12,581 nucleotides of DNA from Lachnospiraceae bacterium (GCA_009774585.1 VSOA01000088.1:1-12581), one strand, 5' to 3'. Positions 1-7,298 are shown, counted from the stretch's first letter. Numbers and translations: made by a program. The notes: generated by a model not told the origin, from the sequence alone.

Positions 1-63
1 AAAAAGTGGGTGATTTTTTGAAGCAAGGGTCTGAAAGCCTTATAAAGTAAGGGCTGAAGATTC

Positions 64-105
64 CGAGAAGTTATTATGGAGGATGGGAGGATTGTTAGCA
101 AATAA
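64..105 (+). pseudogene. Possible 3' tail of an ABC transporter ATPase
   Basis: Read from 64, the frame gives R-E-V-I-I-M-E-D-G-R-I-V-S-K followed by TAA at 103-105. This matches the C-terminal end typical of MacB/LolD-type ATPases and aligns with the end of the intact ATPase in this window (DRVIHIEDGRIV, near 7228-7263). The frame is closed by TGA at 55-57, and I see no ATPase sequence further left in any frame. It may therefore be a remnant left by a deletion, or the end of a gene with a frameshift. It overlaps the start of the permease at 92, the arrangement normally seen between such an ATPase and its permease. Only 14 codons support the call, so chance resemblance is possible. Confidence 0.35.
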
Positions 106-2716
106 TAATCTTAAGATATGCCGCAGACTGATGTGGAGGGAGTTTCGGTTTCATAAGGGACGCAGCATGCTTCTTTTGATAGCGGTTACGCTGGTGAGCA
201 TGTTGTGTACCTTTTCTTTTGCACTTGGATTTATGGTTCGTGACGGACTGATCTACAATTATCAGATTCGGTACGGTTCTACGAGCCACATTCTGTATTA
301 CGGACTTAACAGCGCACAGGCTGCTTCCATTGCAAGACATGCGGATGTGAAGAAGACGGTTCGTATAAAGGCGGTGGGACTTCTATCAGACGACATGATG
401 GAATATCGCAGTGTGAAGCTTGCTGCAGTGGACAATGAGTGGGCGGCGGCAACGGAGGCTGTTCCGGTTAATGGGAGAATGCCCGAGGCTGACGACGAGA
501 TTGCGATGGATGAACTTACTTTGCAGTCACTGGCGATTCCGCGTAAAGAGGGCGCTAAGGTGCAGATCAGATGGACGCCGACGGATGGCGGTGAAGAGCG
601 GGTGGACACATTTCGTTTGTGCGGGTGGTGGAACAGCGCTATGGGATATACGGAGACTTGTGCATGGATCACTCCGGATGCCGCAAAGAAACTGTGCCCG
701 GATGCGCCGGACTATGTGACACTGGGCGTAACGCTGTACCGGCCGCGCAATTTGGATGCACAGGCGCAGGAGATGCTGCGTGAACTGGGCGTTGATCGGG
801 TTTCTTATACAACGAATCTTGCCTATAACAAAGCCAGATTGCAACGTCTGAGCGAAAAGACAATACCATTTTATTTGATCAACATCGCGGTAGTGGTGTG
901 CGGTATATTAATGGTGTACAATATCGTGCGTATTTCTGAAACTCAGAATATGAGATTCTATGGGAGAATAAAGAGTTTGGGAATGAGCCCCAGACAAATC
1001 CGCAGGTTTTCGTCCGGGCAGGCGGCATATTTATGCCTGCCGGCGATTCCCATCGGCTGGCTGTCCGGATTCGCGCTTTATGCTGTGGCGGCGCCGTATG
1101 TGATTCTTGGCACGGGAGGGTATAATCCGGCATTTTTACTTCTCAGCCCAGTACCGTTTGTGTGCAGCGCGCTGCTCACATGGTTTACGGCATATATGGC
1201 ATGTACTCTTCCGGCGCGGCTCATATCAGGAATCAGTCCGGCGGAAGCGATGAAACTGACTGACATGGGAGAAAAAAACACGCTGAATGGCGGCCGTAAT
1301 ATCGGACGCGCTAAGATAGGCTGCAATATCGGACACAACAAGATAAGGCGGGAGCGCAAAAGAAGTCATCGACACGGGGAGAGGCAGCGCTGCTTACGAG
1401 TGCCGCTTACTGCATTGTCCGGAATGAGGCGGGACAAGAGGAAATCCATACTTGCGGCGGCTTCGATATGTTTATCATTGACGTTACTGTGCGGTTTTTG
1501 GACGCAGTATATCAGCACGGATGAAGAGAAGTATATGCGTGAAATCTCTTATTGCGATTATCTGATTGCGGACGCTTCTGCTGCCAGCAGTTTTCAACGT
1601 TATAATCCCGCAAGCCATAGTATTACGCCGGAAATTATGGAAGCGGTTGCAGGGCATGAAGCCGTGACCGGGACGGGAACGATTCGCACAATGGAAGTTC
1701 CGATGTATGCGGACGAGGAAGAGCGCGCTCTCATCGTGGAGAATTTCGAGAGTGTGAATGAAGACGGTATAATTAGAAAAGAGTTTATGTCCGGCGAACC
1801 GGACTGGATGACCGGATACGAGAAATTCCGCGCGTCAGGGAGATATATCGGTATCGTTTCCGGAGTAGACGGACTGGCGGCGTCTGTGATGCTGTCTGAG
1901 GGGGAATATGTTGAAGGAGTTTATGACGAGGAGCGTTTTGCAACGGGCGATTATGTCATTGCAGCGGGCGCGAGTACGACATCATTTGTCACCACACCGC
2001 CGGTAGGGAGCAAGGTAGAAATAGGCGGACGTTCTTTTGAAATCATGGCTTCCGTTTCATATCAGGGGAATATTATCGCCGGTGCGGACAGCAGAGAGGC
2101 GGCATTCAATATCTCATACTATATGCCGGCCCAAACATTCGGGGAATTGTTTCCGGACAGCGGTATCAGGAATGTACTGGTTAATATTGACTATAATAGT
2201 CAAGAAGAGTTTGAGAAATTTCTATCGGAGATGACAAGGAATACCGGTATTGCGGTTACGATGCGGAGCGATCAGCAGTGGGGGTTCAAAAATGCGCTGT
2301 TTCATAATTATGTGATTCCCATGTTTGTGGGGGCAGTGCTGCTTCTGATTGGCATACTGAATTTCGGCAATGCGCTGGTGACGGGAGTGCTTGTACGTAA
2401 AAAGGAAATGGCAGTGTATGAGAGTCTTGGTATGACGCGTCTGCAGATTCGCAGACTGCTTATCTGTGAAGGGATGATGTATGGCGGGATGATGGCGGTC
2501 TTTCTCGTACCTGCGGTGGCAATTCTGACATGGCTGTGGACGGGATGGTGGGCAGTTTATTCTGCCGGTGCATGGTGCGTTACATGGCGGTATTCTCTTC
2601 TGCCAATGTGGATTACGCTGCCGATACTGCTTGTGCTTGTACTGACGATCCCGATTTGCTGTCTGCATGCAATCATGAAGGAGAGTGTTACACAAAGACT
2701 GCAGGTGGCGGAGTGA
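92..2716 (+). CDS. FtsX-family ABC transporter permease (first copy)
   Basis: This is a large integral-membrane permease of the FtsX/MacB superfamily, which in Firmicutes exports or removes peptides and antibiotics, or handles lipoproteins. The substrate cannot be read from sequence. It shows the duplicated FtsX layout. A first membrane helix at about residues 26-49 is followed by a large extracytoplasmic domain and three helices near 259-280, 311-338 and 348-377. A basic cytoplasmic linker follows, then a second half with helices near 451-473, 739-763, 791-815 and 833-861. I place the start at TTG 92 because GGAGG at 78-82 lies 9 nt upstream and the resulting MLANNN start resembles relatives as I recall them. 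ATG 83 in the same frame abuts the Shine-Dalgarno sequence and would add three residues. It is paralogous to the permease at 7279; both share NLAY, YNI, FYGR(I/L)K and a PEA(D/E)DEIA stretch. No intact partner ATPase lies next to it in the window. Confidence 0.88.
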   Translation: MLANNNLKICRRLMWREFRFHKGRSMLLLIAVTLVSMLCTFSFALGFMVRDGLIYNYQIRYGSTSHILYYGLNSAQAASIARHADVKKTVRIKAVGLLSDDMMEYRSVKLAAVDNEWAAATEAVPVNGRMPEADDEIAMDELTLQSLAIPRKEGAKVQIRWTPTDGGEERVDTFRLCGWWNSAMGYTETCAWITPDAAKKLCPDAPDYVTLGVTLYRPRNLDAQAQEMLRELGVDRVSYTTNLAYNKARLQRLSEKTIPFYLINIAVVVCGILMVYNIVRISETQNMRFYGRIKSLGMSPRQIRRFSSGQAAYLCLPAIPIGWLSGFALYAVAAPYVILGTGGYNPAFLLLSPVPFVCSALLTWFTAYMACTLPARLISGISPAEAMKLTDMGEKNTLNGGRNIGRAKIGCNIGHNKIRRERKRSHRHGERQRCLRVPLTALSGMRRDKRKSILAAASICLSLTLLCGFWTQYISTDEEKYMREISYCDYLIADASAASSFQRYNPASHSITPEIMEAVAGHEAVTGTGTIRTMEVPMYADEEERALIVENFESVNEDGIIRKEFMSGEPDWMTGYEKFRASGRYIGIVSGVDGLAASVMLSEGEYVEGVYDEERFATGDYVIAAGASTTSFVTTPPVGSKVEIGGRSFEIMASVSYQGNIIAGADSREAAFNISYYMPAQTFGELFPDSGIRNVLVNIDYNSQEEFEKFLSEMTRNTGIAVTMRSDQQWGFKNALFHNYVIPMFVGAVLLLIGILNFGNALVTGVLVRKKEMAVYESLGMTRLQIRRLLICEGMMYGGMMAVFLVPAVAILTWLWTGWWAVYSAGAWCVTWRYSLLPMWITLPILLVLVLTIPICCLHAIMKESVTQRLQVAE
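1295..1348 (+). repeat. 27-bp tandem duplication in the permease linker
   Basis: Two adjacent 27-bp units (1295-1321 and 1322-1348) share the exact 10-mer AATATCGGAC at 1298 and 1325, and AAGATA near their ends. They encode the nine-residue units RNIGRAKIG and CNIGHNKIR. The repeat lies in the basic cytoplasmic linker joining the two FtsX halves. It is probably an old in-frame duplication in a region under little constraint. Confidence 0.7.
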
Positions 2717-2736
2717 AATCAGCAGATAAAATGGTT

Positions 2737-2806
2737 TCTACTGTTTTATTGCGGCGCTTATGCAATGCGACTTGAAATAAGCAGTAGATTTATTCTTAAT
2801 ATTTTG
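2737..2806 (+). terminator. Probable terminator after the first permease
   Basis: TCTACTG at 2737-2743 pairs with CAGTAGA at 2782-2788. The stem extends to 10 bp (2737-2746 with 2779-2788, one G-U). Inside it, ATTGC at 2748-2752 pairs with GCAAT at 2762-2766. The 3' side runs into a T-rich stretch (2789-2806). The internal bulge makes it imperfect. Its 3' arm overlaps the -35 region of the next promoter. Confidence 0.5.
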
Positions 2807-2813
2807 TTATAAT
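2785..2813 (+). promoter_or_regulatory. Promoter of the fapA-like / HD-GYP unit
   Basis: A perfect -10 box TATAAT lies at 2808-2813 and a weak -35 TAGATT at 2785-2790, separated by exactly 17 nt. Transcription would begin near 2820, leaving a leader of about 98 nt before the chosen start at 2918. The poor -35 suggests either modest basal activity or a need for an activator. Confidence 0.55.
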
Positions 2814-2860
2814 AGCAATAATACGCACAGTTTTGCTGTACTGAGAGTCTATATGTATCG

Positions 2861-2882
2861 TGTCGTTTGATAGGAAACGGCA
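2861..2882 (+). other. Stem-loop in the 5' leader
   Basis: TGTCGTTT at 2861-2868 pairs with AAACGGCA at 2875-2882 over 8 bp (one G-U), with the six-base loop GATAGG. It lies in the predicted untranslated leader, about 35 nt before the start codon and upstream of the ribosome site at 2906-2910. It does not fit a riboswitch class I could recognise, so its role is unknown and it may be incidental. Confidence 0.4.
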
Positions 2883-2917
2883 GCGCAGTAAAACCGTGGG
2901 AAGTGTGGAGTGTAGAT

Positions 2918-5098
2918 ATGGTGGATAATATAGATTCTGGTATAAAACAGCAGGAACTGCATTTTCCTATGATGGAGAATGACGAATATCAGAGAGCACA
3001 GAATCATGAGATCAAACTTGGCAAAGAAGAAGGACTGGACGTATCTATATATGCTAATCCGCAATTTAGCTGGCTGCAGATGGAACAGATTCGTATGGGA
3101 CTTAAAGACGGTTTGGATGCATCGGTATATGCCAATCCTTCCTATAATTATGAGACGATGAGACAAATCAGGCTGTCTCTGTATTCCGCTATGGATCTTA
3201 TTCCGTATCTTAACAGAGGATTTGCGGATGATGATTTGGGGGAAATAAGGCTTGCACTTCTGGATAAGCTTCCCATTGACGAATGGCTTCAGGACAACAT
3301 GTGTGCACCACAGATTCATGAGATACGAATCGGTTTGTGCGAAGGTCTGGATATTTCCGTATATGCTGATTGCGGGTATAATTGGATGCAGATGCAGGAG
3401 ATGCGTCTGGGTCTGGAGAAGAAATTGAATGTAAAGATTTATGCCAATCGCCTGTATAATCATGCACAGATGCGGGAAATCCGTCTGGGTCTGGAGGCTG
3501 GTATTGATGTGTCTTCCTACTGCACGCTAGTCTATTCTGCTACGGATATGAAGGAAAAACGACAGGGAATTATCAATAGGATGAAGGCAAGCGGATCGTT
3601 TTCGGAGGAGAGTAATGCTGTCAAAGCGGAGGAAGTGGAAGAACTTATTAAAGTAAATAAGAGCGTAAGAAGAAACAATGCGAATAATACAAATAAAGAA
3701 AGTGAAAAGAGCAAGAAAACAATTGCCGACTCTTTCCGCAAAAAGGAGTTTGTGATTTCCGTAGAAGAAAACGGTAATAAAGCATACGCTTATATACCGT
3801 GGATTCCGGGAAATGTAGTTACGAAAGAAGATATCTATCAGGATTTGGAGCGAAGAGCGATTGTCTACGGAATAAAGCAAGAGGCTATTGCAGACCTGAT
3901 TGACCGCAAAAGATTGAACGAAAGAGTGCTGATAGCAGAAGGCATTCCGGCGAAGAAAGGTAAAGACGGCTGGTTTGAATGGTTTGTTAGATTGGATTTG
4001 CCCCGTATTCCGGCGCCGCTTCCGGATGGTGGCGTTGATTATGTGAATATAGAAGCTTTTGAAATGGTTGATGAAGGAGAGAAGATAGCCTTTTATCATC
4101 GTGCGCAGGAAGGTTCCGACGGGAAGAATATATACGGCGAGACGATACATGCCGAAAATGGTATTGAGAAAAAGCCCTTACGAGGCATAGGATTTACCAT
4201 TGAGCCGGACGGTGCCACTTACACATCCAAGATGAACGGGAAATTTGAGTTTACCGGCGGGCGAATCATTATATCAAATATGCTGATTGTTCGGGAAGAT
4301 GTATCATCGGTTACGGGTAAGCTGGAGGTGGACGGTTCCGTATATGTAGTTGGCAGTATTCATTCGGGCGGATATATTAAAGCTACGGGTGACATTATTA
4401 TTGAGCATAATGTCGAGGCAGGCAAACTGATTGCCGGTGGAAATGTCATGATTAAGAAAGGAAGCTGCTCGAAGAACGACTGCTTTATTGAAGCGGGCGG
4501 CGAAGTTTCCGGAAGCTTTTTTGAGGCGGCTAATATCAATGCAGGAGGCAACGTTAAAGCCAATTATATTATGAACAGCACGATCAATACGATGGGCAGG
4601 GTAATTGTATCGGGCAGCAAAGGCGTTCTATTGGGTGGTAAGATCAGTGCCGTAAAAGGTGTGGATACTTATAATCTTGGCAATAGGCTGCATCTTAAGA
4701 CCACTTTGGACATAGGCCGTAATGAATTGTATGAAAAGGCGCAGACAGATTATGTTGAGCGAAGGGAACAGCTTCTAAGCGATTTGGAAGCTTTGGAAAG
4801 AGAATGGAATAAAATTACGTTAATGTATTCCACTGGCAAAGAAGTTCCGGAAGAGATGCAGCGTAAGATATATGCGGCGATTGAAGTACAGAAACAAAAA
4901 CTGGCGGAACTGGACGGCGAAGCGTCTAAGCTGGTTAATCTGACGGAACAGACGGCAAAAGAACCGGTCAGCGTCAGAGGCAAGGCATATGAGGGCAGTA
5001 CAGTCATCATCAATGGCATCAAATATATGTTGACGGCGGAGGTACGAAGAGTTATTTTCAAATTGCGCAACAAGCAGGTAGTGATGGTCGCTTTATAA
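2918..5098 (+). CDS. FapA/DUF342-family protein with N-terminal 26-residue repeats
   Basis: The C-terminal two thirds belong to the FapA family (DUF342), cytoplasmic proteins linked to flagella and signalling in some bacteria but poorly understood in Clostridia. From the ATG at 2918 it is 726 residues. Residues about 27-221 are seven 26-residue repeats plus a partial eighth; 222-276 are a charged Asn/Lys/Glu linker. Residues 277-435 form the DUF342 N-terminal part (YAYIPWIPGN; PLPDGGVDY; GSDGKNIYGE). Residues 439-589 show the regular short-strand Gly/Asn pattern of a right-handed beta-helix (GSVYVVGSI, GGNVMIKKG, GGNVKANYI). Residues 600-676 are a likely coiled coil, followed by a short basic, mixed alpha/beta tail. 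I prefer ATG 2918 because TGGAG at 2906-2910 lies 7 nt upstream; an in-frame TTG at 2867 falls in the leader stem-loop. There is no signal peptide or membrane segment. No terminator separates it from the HD-GYP gene 128 nt downstream, so co-transcription is likely. It is unrelated to the Pseudomonas amyloid protein also called FapA. Confidence 0.85.
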   Translation: MVDNIDSGIKQQELHFPMMENDEYQRAQNHEIKLGKEEGLDVSIYANPQFSWLQMEQIRMGLKDGLDASVYANPSYNYETMRQIRLSLYSAMDLIPYLNRGFADDDLGEIRLALLDKLPIDEWLQDNMCAPQIHEIRIGLCEGLDISVYADCGYNWMQMQEMRLGLEKKLNVKIYANRLYNHAQMREIRLGLEAGIDVSSYCTLVYSATDMKEKRQGIINRMKASGSFSEESNAVKAEEVEELIKVNKSVRRNNANNTNKESEKSKKTIADSFRKKEFVISVEENGNKAYAYIPWIPGNVVTKEDIYQDLERRAIVYGIKQEAIADLIDRKRLNERVLIAEGIPAKKGKDGWFEWFVRLDLPRIPAPLPDGGVDYVNIEAFEMVDEGEKIAFYHRAQEGSDGKNIYGETIHAENGIEKKPLRGIGFTIEPDGATYTSKMNGKFEFTGGRIIISNMLIVREDVSSVTGKLEVDGSVYVVGSIHSGGYIKATGDIIIEHNVEAGKLIAGGNVMIKKGSCSKNDCFIEAGGEVSGSFFEAANINAGGNVKANYIMNSTINTMGRVIVSGSKGVLLGGKISAVKGVDTYNLGNRLHLKTTLDIGRNELYEKAQTDYVERREQLLSDLEALEREWNKITLMYSTGKEVPEEMQRKIYAAIEVQKQKLAELDGEASKLVNLTEQTAKEPVSVRGKAYEGSTVIINGIKYMLTAEVRRVIFKLRNKQVVMVAL
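2996..3583 (+). repeat. Array of 78-bp (26-residue) coding repeats
   Basis: Seven in-phase units begin at 2996, 3074, 3152, 3230, 3308, 3386 and 3464, followed by a partial eighth to about 3583. The residue consensus is QMxEIRLGLExGLD followed by VSxYANPxYxW. Units 1, 2, 5, 6 and 7 are close to consensus. Units 3 and 4 have drifted (AMDLIPYLNRGF and KLPIDEWLQDNM) but keep the exact 26-residue spacing. Each unit looks like an amphipathic helix, a turn at GLD, and a short second segment ending in an aromatic, consistent with a helical solenoid. I recall similar repeats in unannotated Clostridia proteins but cannot name a described family. Confidence 0.85.
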
Positions 5099-5226
5099 AT
5101 GAAATGCAAAGGCAGAATGTAAGAGGATTATCGGCAGGTATGTAATGTTAATGAGAAACAATATGTAAGAAATGGCAGCTCTATGAATCAAAACATGGAA
5201 GAAAATATAGAAAGCATGGTAAGAAT

Positions 5227-6327
5227 ATGAAACGCGATACAATTTTAATATTTGAAGATAATGCAATTGACCGTTCGATTCTGGCAGAGTTATTCCGGCC
5301 GGAATATAAGATTCTGGAAGCCGAGAACGGTAAGGAGGGCATAGCGCTTCTAAATAGTCACATTGCCTCCATAGCCATTGTACTGCTGGATAATATTATG
5401 CCTGTAATGGACGGCTTTGCAGTGTTGGAATGCTTGAAGGAGAAAAACATTCTAAACAAGATACCGTTCATCATGATTACGGGAGAGGATACACCTGAGC
5501 TGGAGAGAAAAGGTTACGAGTACGGAATTGTGAGTTATGTCAAAAAACCATATCAGCCGGAGGTAGTGAAGCAGGTAGTCCACAATGCAATCGGCTGGTT
5601 CAAATATAAGATGCAATTGGAGTTGATGGTCAAGAAGCAGAACATCAATATCCAGAAGCAGAATAGTGTACTGCGGCAGCAGACCAAGAAGTTGAACCAT
5701 GTGAATGAGATTCTGATTGATTCCTTAAGTAATATTGTTGAGTTCAGAAATATGGAGTCTAAGCAGCATATCAAAAGGATAAGGGAATATTCCTTATGTC
5801 TTGGTCAAAGCGTTATGAAGCTGTACCCGGAATATGAGCTGACGGCTGAAAAACTGGTGCAGATTGGCTGGGCATCTTCACTTCACGATATCGGGAAGAT
5901 TGCGATTCCGGACAGTATTATCTTAAAACCAGCCAAGCTGACGGTTGATGAATTTGAGCTGATTAAATCCCATACCACGAAAGGCGCCGAGATTATACAG
6001 CATAGAGTTCGTTTGAATGACAGAGCGATATTTGAATATGCATATGACATTGCAAGACACCATCATGAGAAATATGACGGAAAAGGATATCCTGACGGGC
6101 TCAAAGGAGATGAAATCAGCATAGCAGCGCAGATTGTTTCTCTGTCGGACGTGTATGATGCACTTACTTCCAAGAGAGTTTATAAAGTGGCTTATGATTC
6201 GGACCGGGCATACCAGATGATTCTGAATGGGCATAGTGGCACGTTTTCTCCTAAGCTGCTGAAAGCGTTTACGGAAGTGAAGCCGAGGTTTGAGAGCATA
6301 TTGTCCATGTATCAGGATGAAGACTGA
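5227..6327 (+). CDS. Response regulator with HD-GYP c-di-GMP phosphodiesterase domain
   Basis: This 366-residue RpfG-like protein should hydrolyse cyclic di-GMP under control of phosphorylation. The receiver domain (residues 4-120) has acidic E10/D11, phospho-acceptor D55 in LLDNIMP, T85 and K107 in KKPY. A helical, probably coiled-coil connector (about 125-165) leads to the HD-GYP domain. There E172 and H181 begin the metal site, HD is at 220-221 in LHDIGKIAIPD, H249 follows, then HHE at 279-281, D284, GYP at 287-289 and D308 in LSDVYDAL. All expected metal ligands are present, so it should be active. No GGDEF, EAL or output DNA-binding domain is attached, and no histidine kinase lies in the window. 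ATG 5227 gives the usual receiver start (MKRDTILIFEDN), although the upstream ribosome site is weak. It probably shares a transcript with the FapA-family gene, and a terminator follows. Confidence 0.93.
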   Translation: MKRDTILIFEDNAIDRSILAELFRPEYKILEAENGKEGIALLNSHIASIAIVLLDNIMPVMDGFAVLECLKEKNILNKIPFIMITGEDTPELERKGYEYGIVSYVKKPYQPEVVKQVVHNAIGWFKYKMQLELMVKKQNINIQKQNSVLRQQTKKLNHVNEILIDSLSNIVEFRNMESKQHIKRIREYSLCLGQSVMKLYPEYELTAEKLVQIGWASSLHDIGKIAIPDSIILKPAKLTVDEFELIKSHTTKGAEIIQHRVRLNDRAIFEYAYDIARHHHEKYDGKGYPDGLKGDEISIAAQIVSLSDVYDALTSKRVYKVAYDSDRAYQMILNGHSGTFSPKLLKAFTEVKPRFESILSMYQDED

Positions 6328-6380
6328 TTGAACGGTAAGTGGGAAGTTAACGAATAGAATGAATGGGAAAGAGTTATTGT

Positions 6381-6420
6381 AAGACGGATTGTGCCGGAAG
6401 GTGCAGTCCGTTTTGCTGTT
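6381..6420 (+). terminator. Rho-independent terminator after the HD-GYP gene
   Basis: The 12-bp stem pairs 6384-6395 (ACGGATTGTGCC) with 6400-6411 (GGTGCAGTCCGT), with three G-U pairs and a GGAA tetraloop. It can be extended by AAG at 6381-6383 pairing with the TTT after the stem. TTTT at 6411-6414 and a T-rich tail follow. This separates the signalling unit from the ABC operon. Confidence 0.8.
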
Positions 6421-6474
6421 CTATCCGGTAACTTAGAACAAAATTGAGTGAGCCCCAATTTATAGTCACAAAAA

Positions 6475-6507
6475 TGTAACTTTACTGTACCTTGTCTGTA
6501 ACTTACG
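6475..6507 (+). promoter_or_regulatory. Triple 11-bp direct repeat, probable OmpR-family operator
   Basis: Three head-to-tail units lie at 6475-6485 (TGTAACTTTAC), 6486-6496 (TGTACCTTGTC) and 6497-6507 (TGTAACTTACG). The 11-bp period places every copy on one face of the helix. This is the form expected for tandem binding of a winged-helix response regulator, as in the PhoB/VanR/BceR group. It sits 93 nt upstream of the ATPase start. Candidate -10 boxes just downstream are TAGAAT (6513-6518) and TATAAG (6524-6529); I cannot decide between them. No two-component system is encoded in the window, so the regulator would be elsewhere. Confidence 0.6.
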
Positions 6508-6599
6508 GCTGATAGAATATCCTTATAAGAATTTATGAACCGGCGCAGGATAACGCGCGGGGAAAGTATAGAAAGCAGAGAAGAAAGGCAGGAAGTTAT

Positions 6600-7298
6600 A
6601 TGGATGCAATCGTAAAGACCGTGGGGTTAAAGAAATATTACGGGGAGGGCGAGGCGCTTGTAAAGGCGCTCGACGGTGTGGATCTGGAGATTGAGCGGGG
6701 AAAATTTACCGCGATAATCGGTACAAGCGGCAGCGGGAAGTCTACGCTGCTCAATATGCTTGGAGGCTTGGACATACCCAGTGAAGGCAGTGTCAGAATC
6801 GGGAATCGGGAACTTGCCAAGCTGAATGCGGAGCAGGCGACGATTTTCAGGAGAAAAGAGATTGGATTCGTCTTTCAGAATTATAATCTGGTGCCCGTAC
6901 TGACAGTGTGGGAGAATATTATCTTTCCGATTTCGCTTGATGGGGGAAAACCGGACCGTAAATTTATCATGGAAATTGTGAATCTGCTCGGGCTGGAAAG
7001 TAAGTTAGACAGTCTTCCGAATCAGCTTTCGGGAGGACAGCAGCAGAGAGTGGCGATTGCCCGTGCACTGGCGACGAAACCGTCGATTATTCTGGCGGAT
7101 GAACCTACCGGTAATCTGGATTCCGCAACGAGTGACGATGTGATTAGCCTGCTTAAGATGACGAGTGATCAGTTTCGTCAGACGATTGTGATGATTACAC
7201 ACAATCCGGAGATTGCGGCACGCGCCGACAGGGTGATACACATTGAAGACGGGCGTATTGTGACAGGAGGTGACAGGAATGATTGCAGTAATCAGTAA
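6600..7298 (+). CDS. ABC transporter ATP-binding protein (MacB/LolD/BceA type)
   Basis: This cytoplasmic ATPase subunit powers the permease encoded directly downstream. The 232-residue length is usual for the family. All motifs are intact: Walker A GTSGSGKST at 41-49, Q-loop Q93 in FVFQNYNLVP, signature LSGGQ at 143-147, Walker B ILADE at 164-168 with catalytic E168, D-loop LDSA and switch histidine H201 in ITHNPE. The LVPVLTVWEN stretch after the Q-loop is typical of subunits that pair with FtsX-type permeases. AGGA at 6590-6593 lies 6 nt before ATG 6600. The gene's last 20 bases overlap the permease start, which implies translational coupling. Expression is probably set by the triple-repeat operator upstream. 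Confidence 0.95.
   Translation: MDAIVKTVGLKKYYGEGEALVKALDGVDLEIERGKFTAIIGTSGSGKSTLLNMLGGLDIPSEGSVRIGNRELAKLNAEQATIFRRKEIGFVFQNYNLVPVLTVWENIIFPISLDGGKPDRKFIMEIVNLLGLESKLDSLPNQLSGGQQQRVAIARALATKPSIILADEPTGNLDSATSDDVISLLKMTSDQFRQTIVMITHNPEIAARADRVIHIEDGRIVTGGDRNDCSNQ

Noticed and set aside
3..50. Left-edge frame ending KQGSESLIK at TAA 48-50, as the 3' end of an upstream gene
   Set aside because: Only 15 codons are visible and no family can be recognised, so it is not listed as a gene.
2820..2917. Possible c-di-GMP (GEMM) or TPP riboswitch, from the ACGCACAG and CTGAGA matches
   Set aside because: Only isolated short words match. The GEMM-I core (GCAAAGCC and its partner helix) and the TPP pyrophosphate-binding half are absent.
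2867..2917. Upstream TTG start for the fapA-like gene
   Set aside because: It lies inside the leader stem-loop with no ribosome site; ATG 2918 has TGGAG at 7-nt spacing.
2996..3583. CRISPR-like or DNA-level repeat array
   Set aside because: The 78-bp units lie in one open frame, are conserved as protein rather than DNA, and have no unique spacers.
2918..5098. Naming by analogy with Pseudomonas functional-amyloid FapA
   Set aside because: The names coincide only; this protein has DUF342 and beta-helix features, no signal peptide and no amyloid operon.
6441..6461. Inverted repeat AAATTG/CAATTT as an operator
   Set aside because: A 6-bp AT-rich inverted repeat with a 9-nt loop is expected by chance; the nearby triple direct repeat is a far stronger signal.
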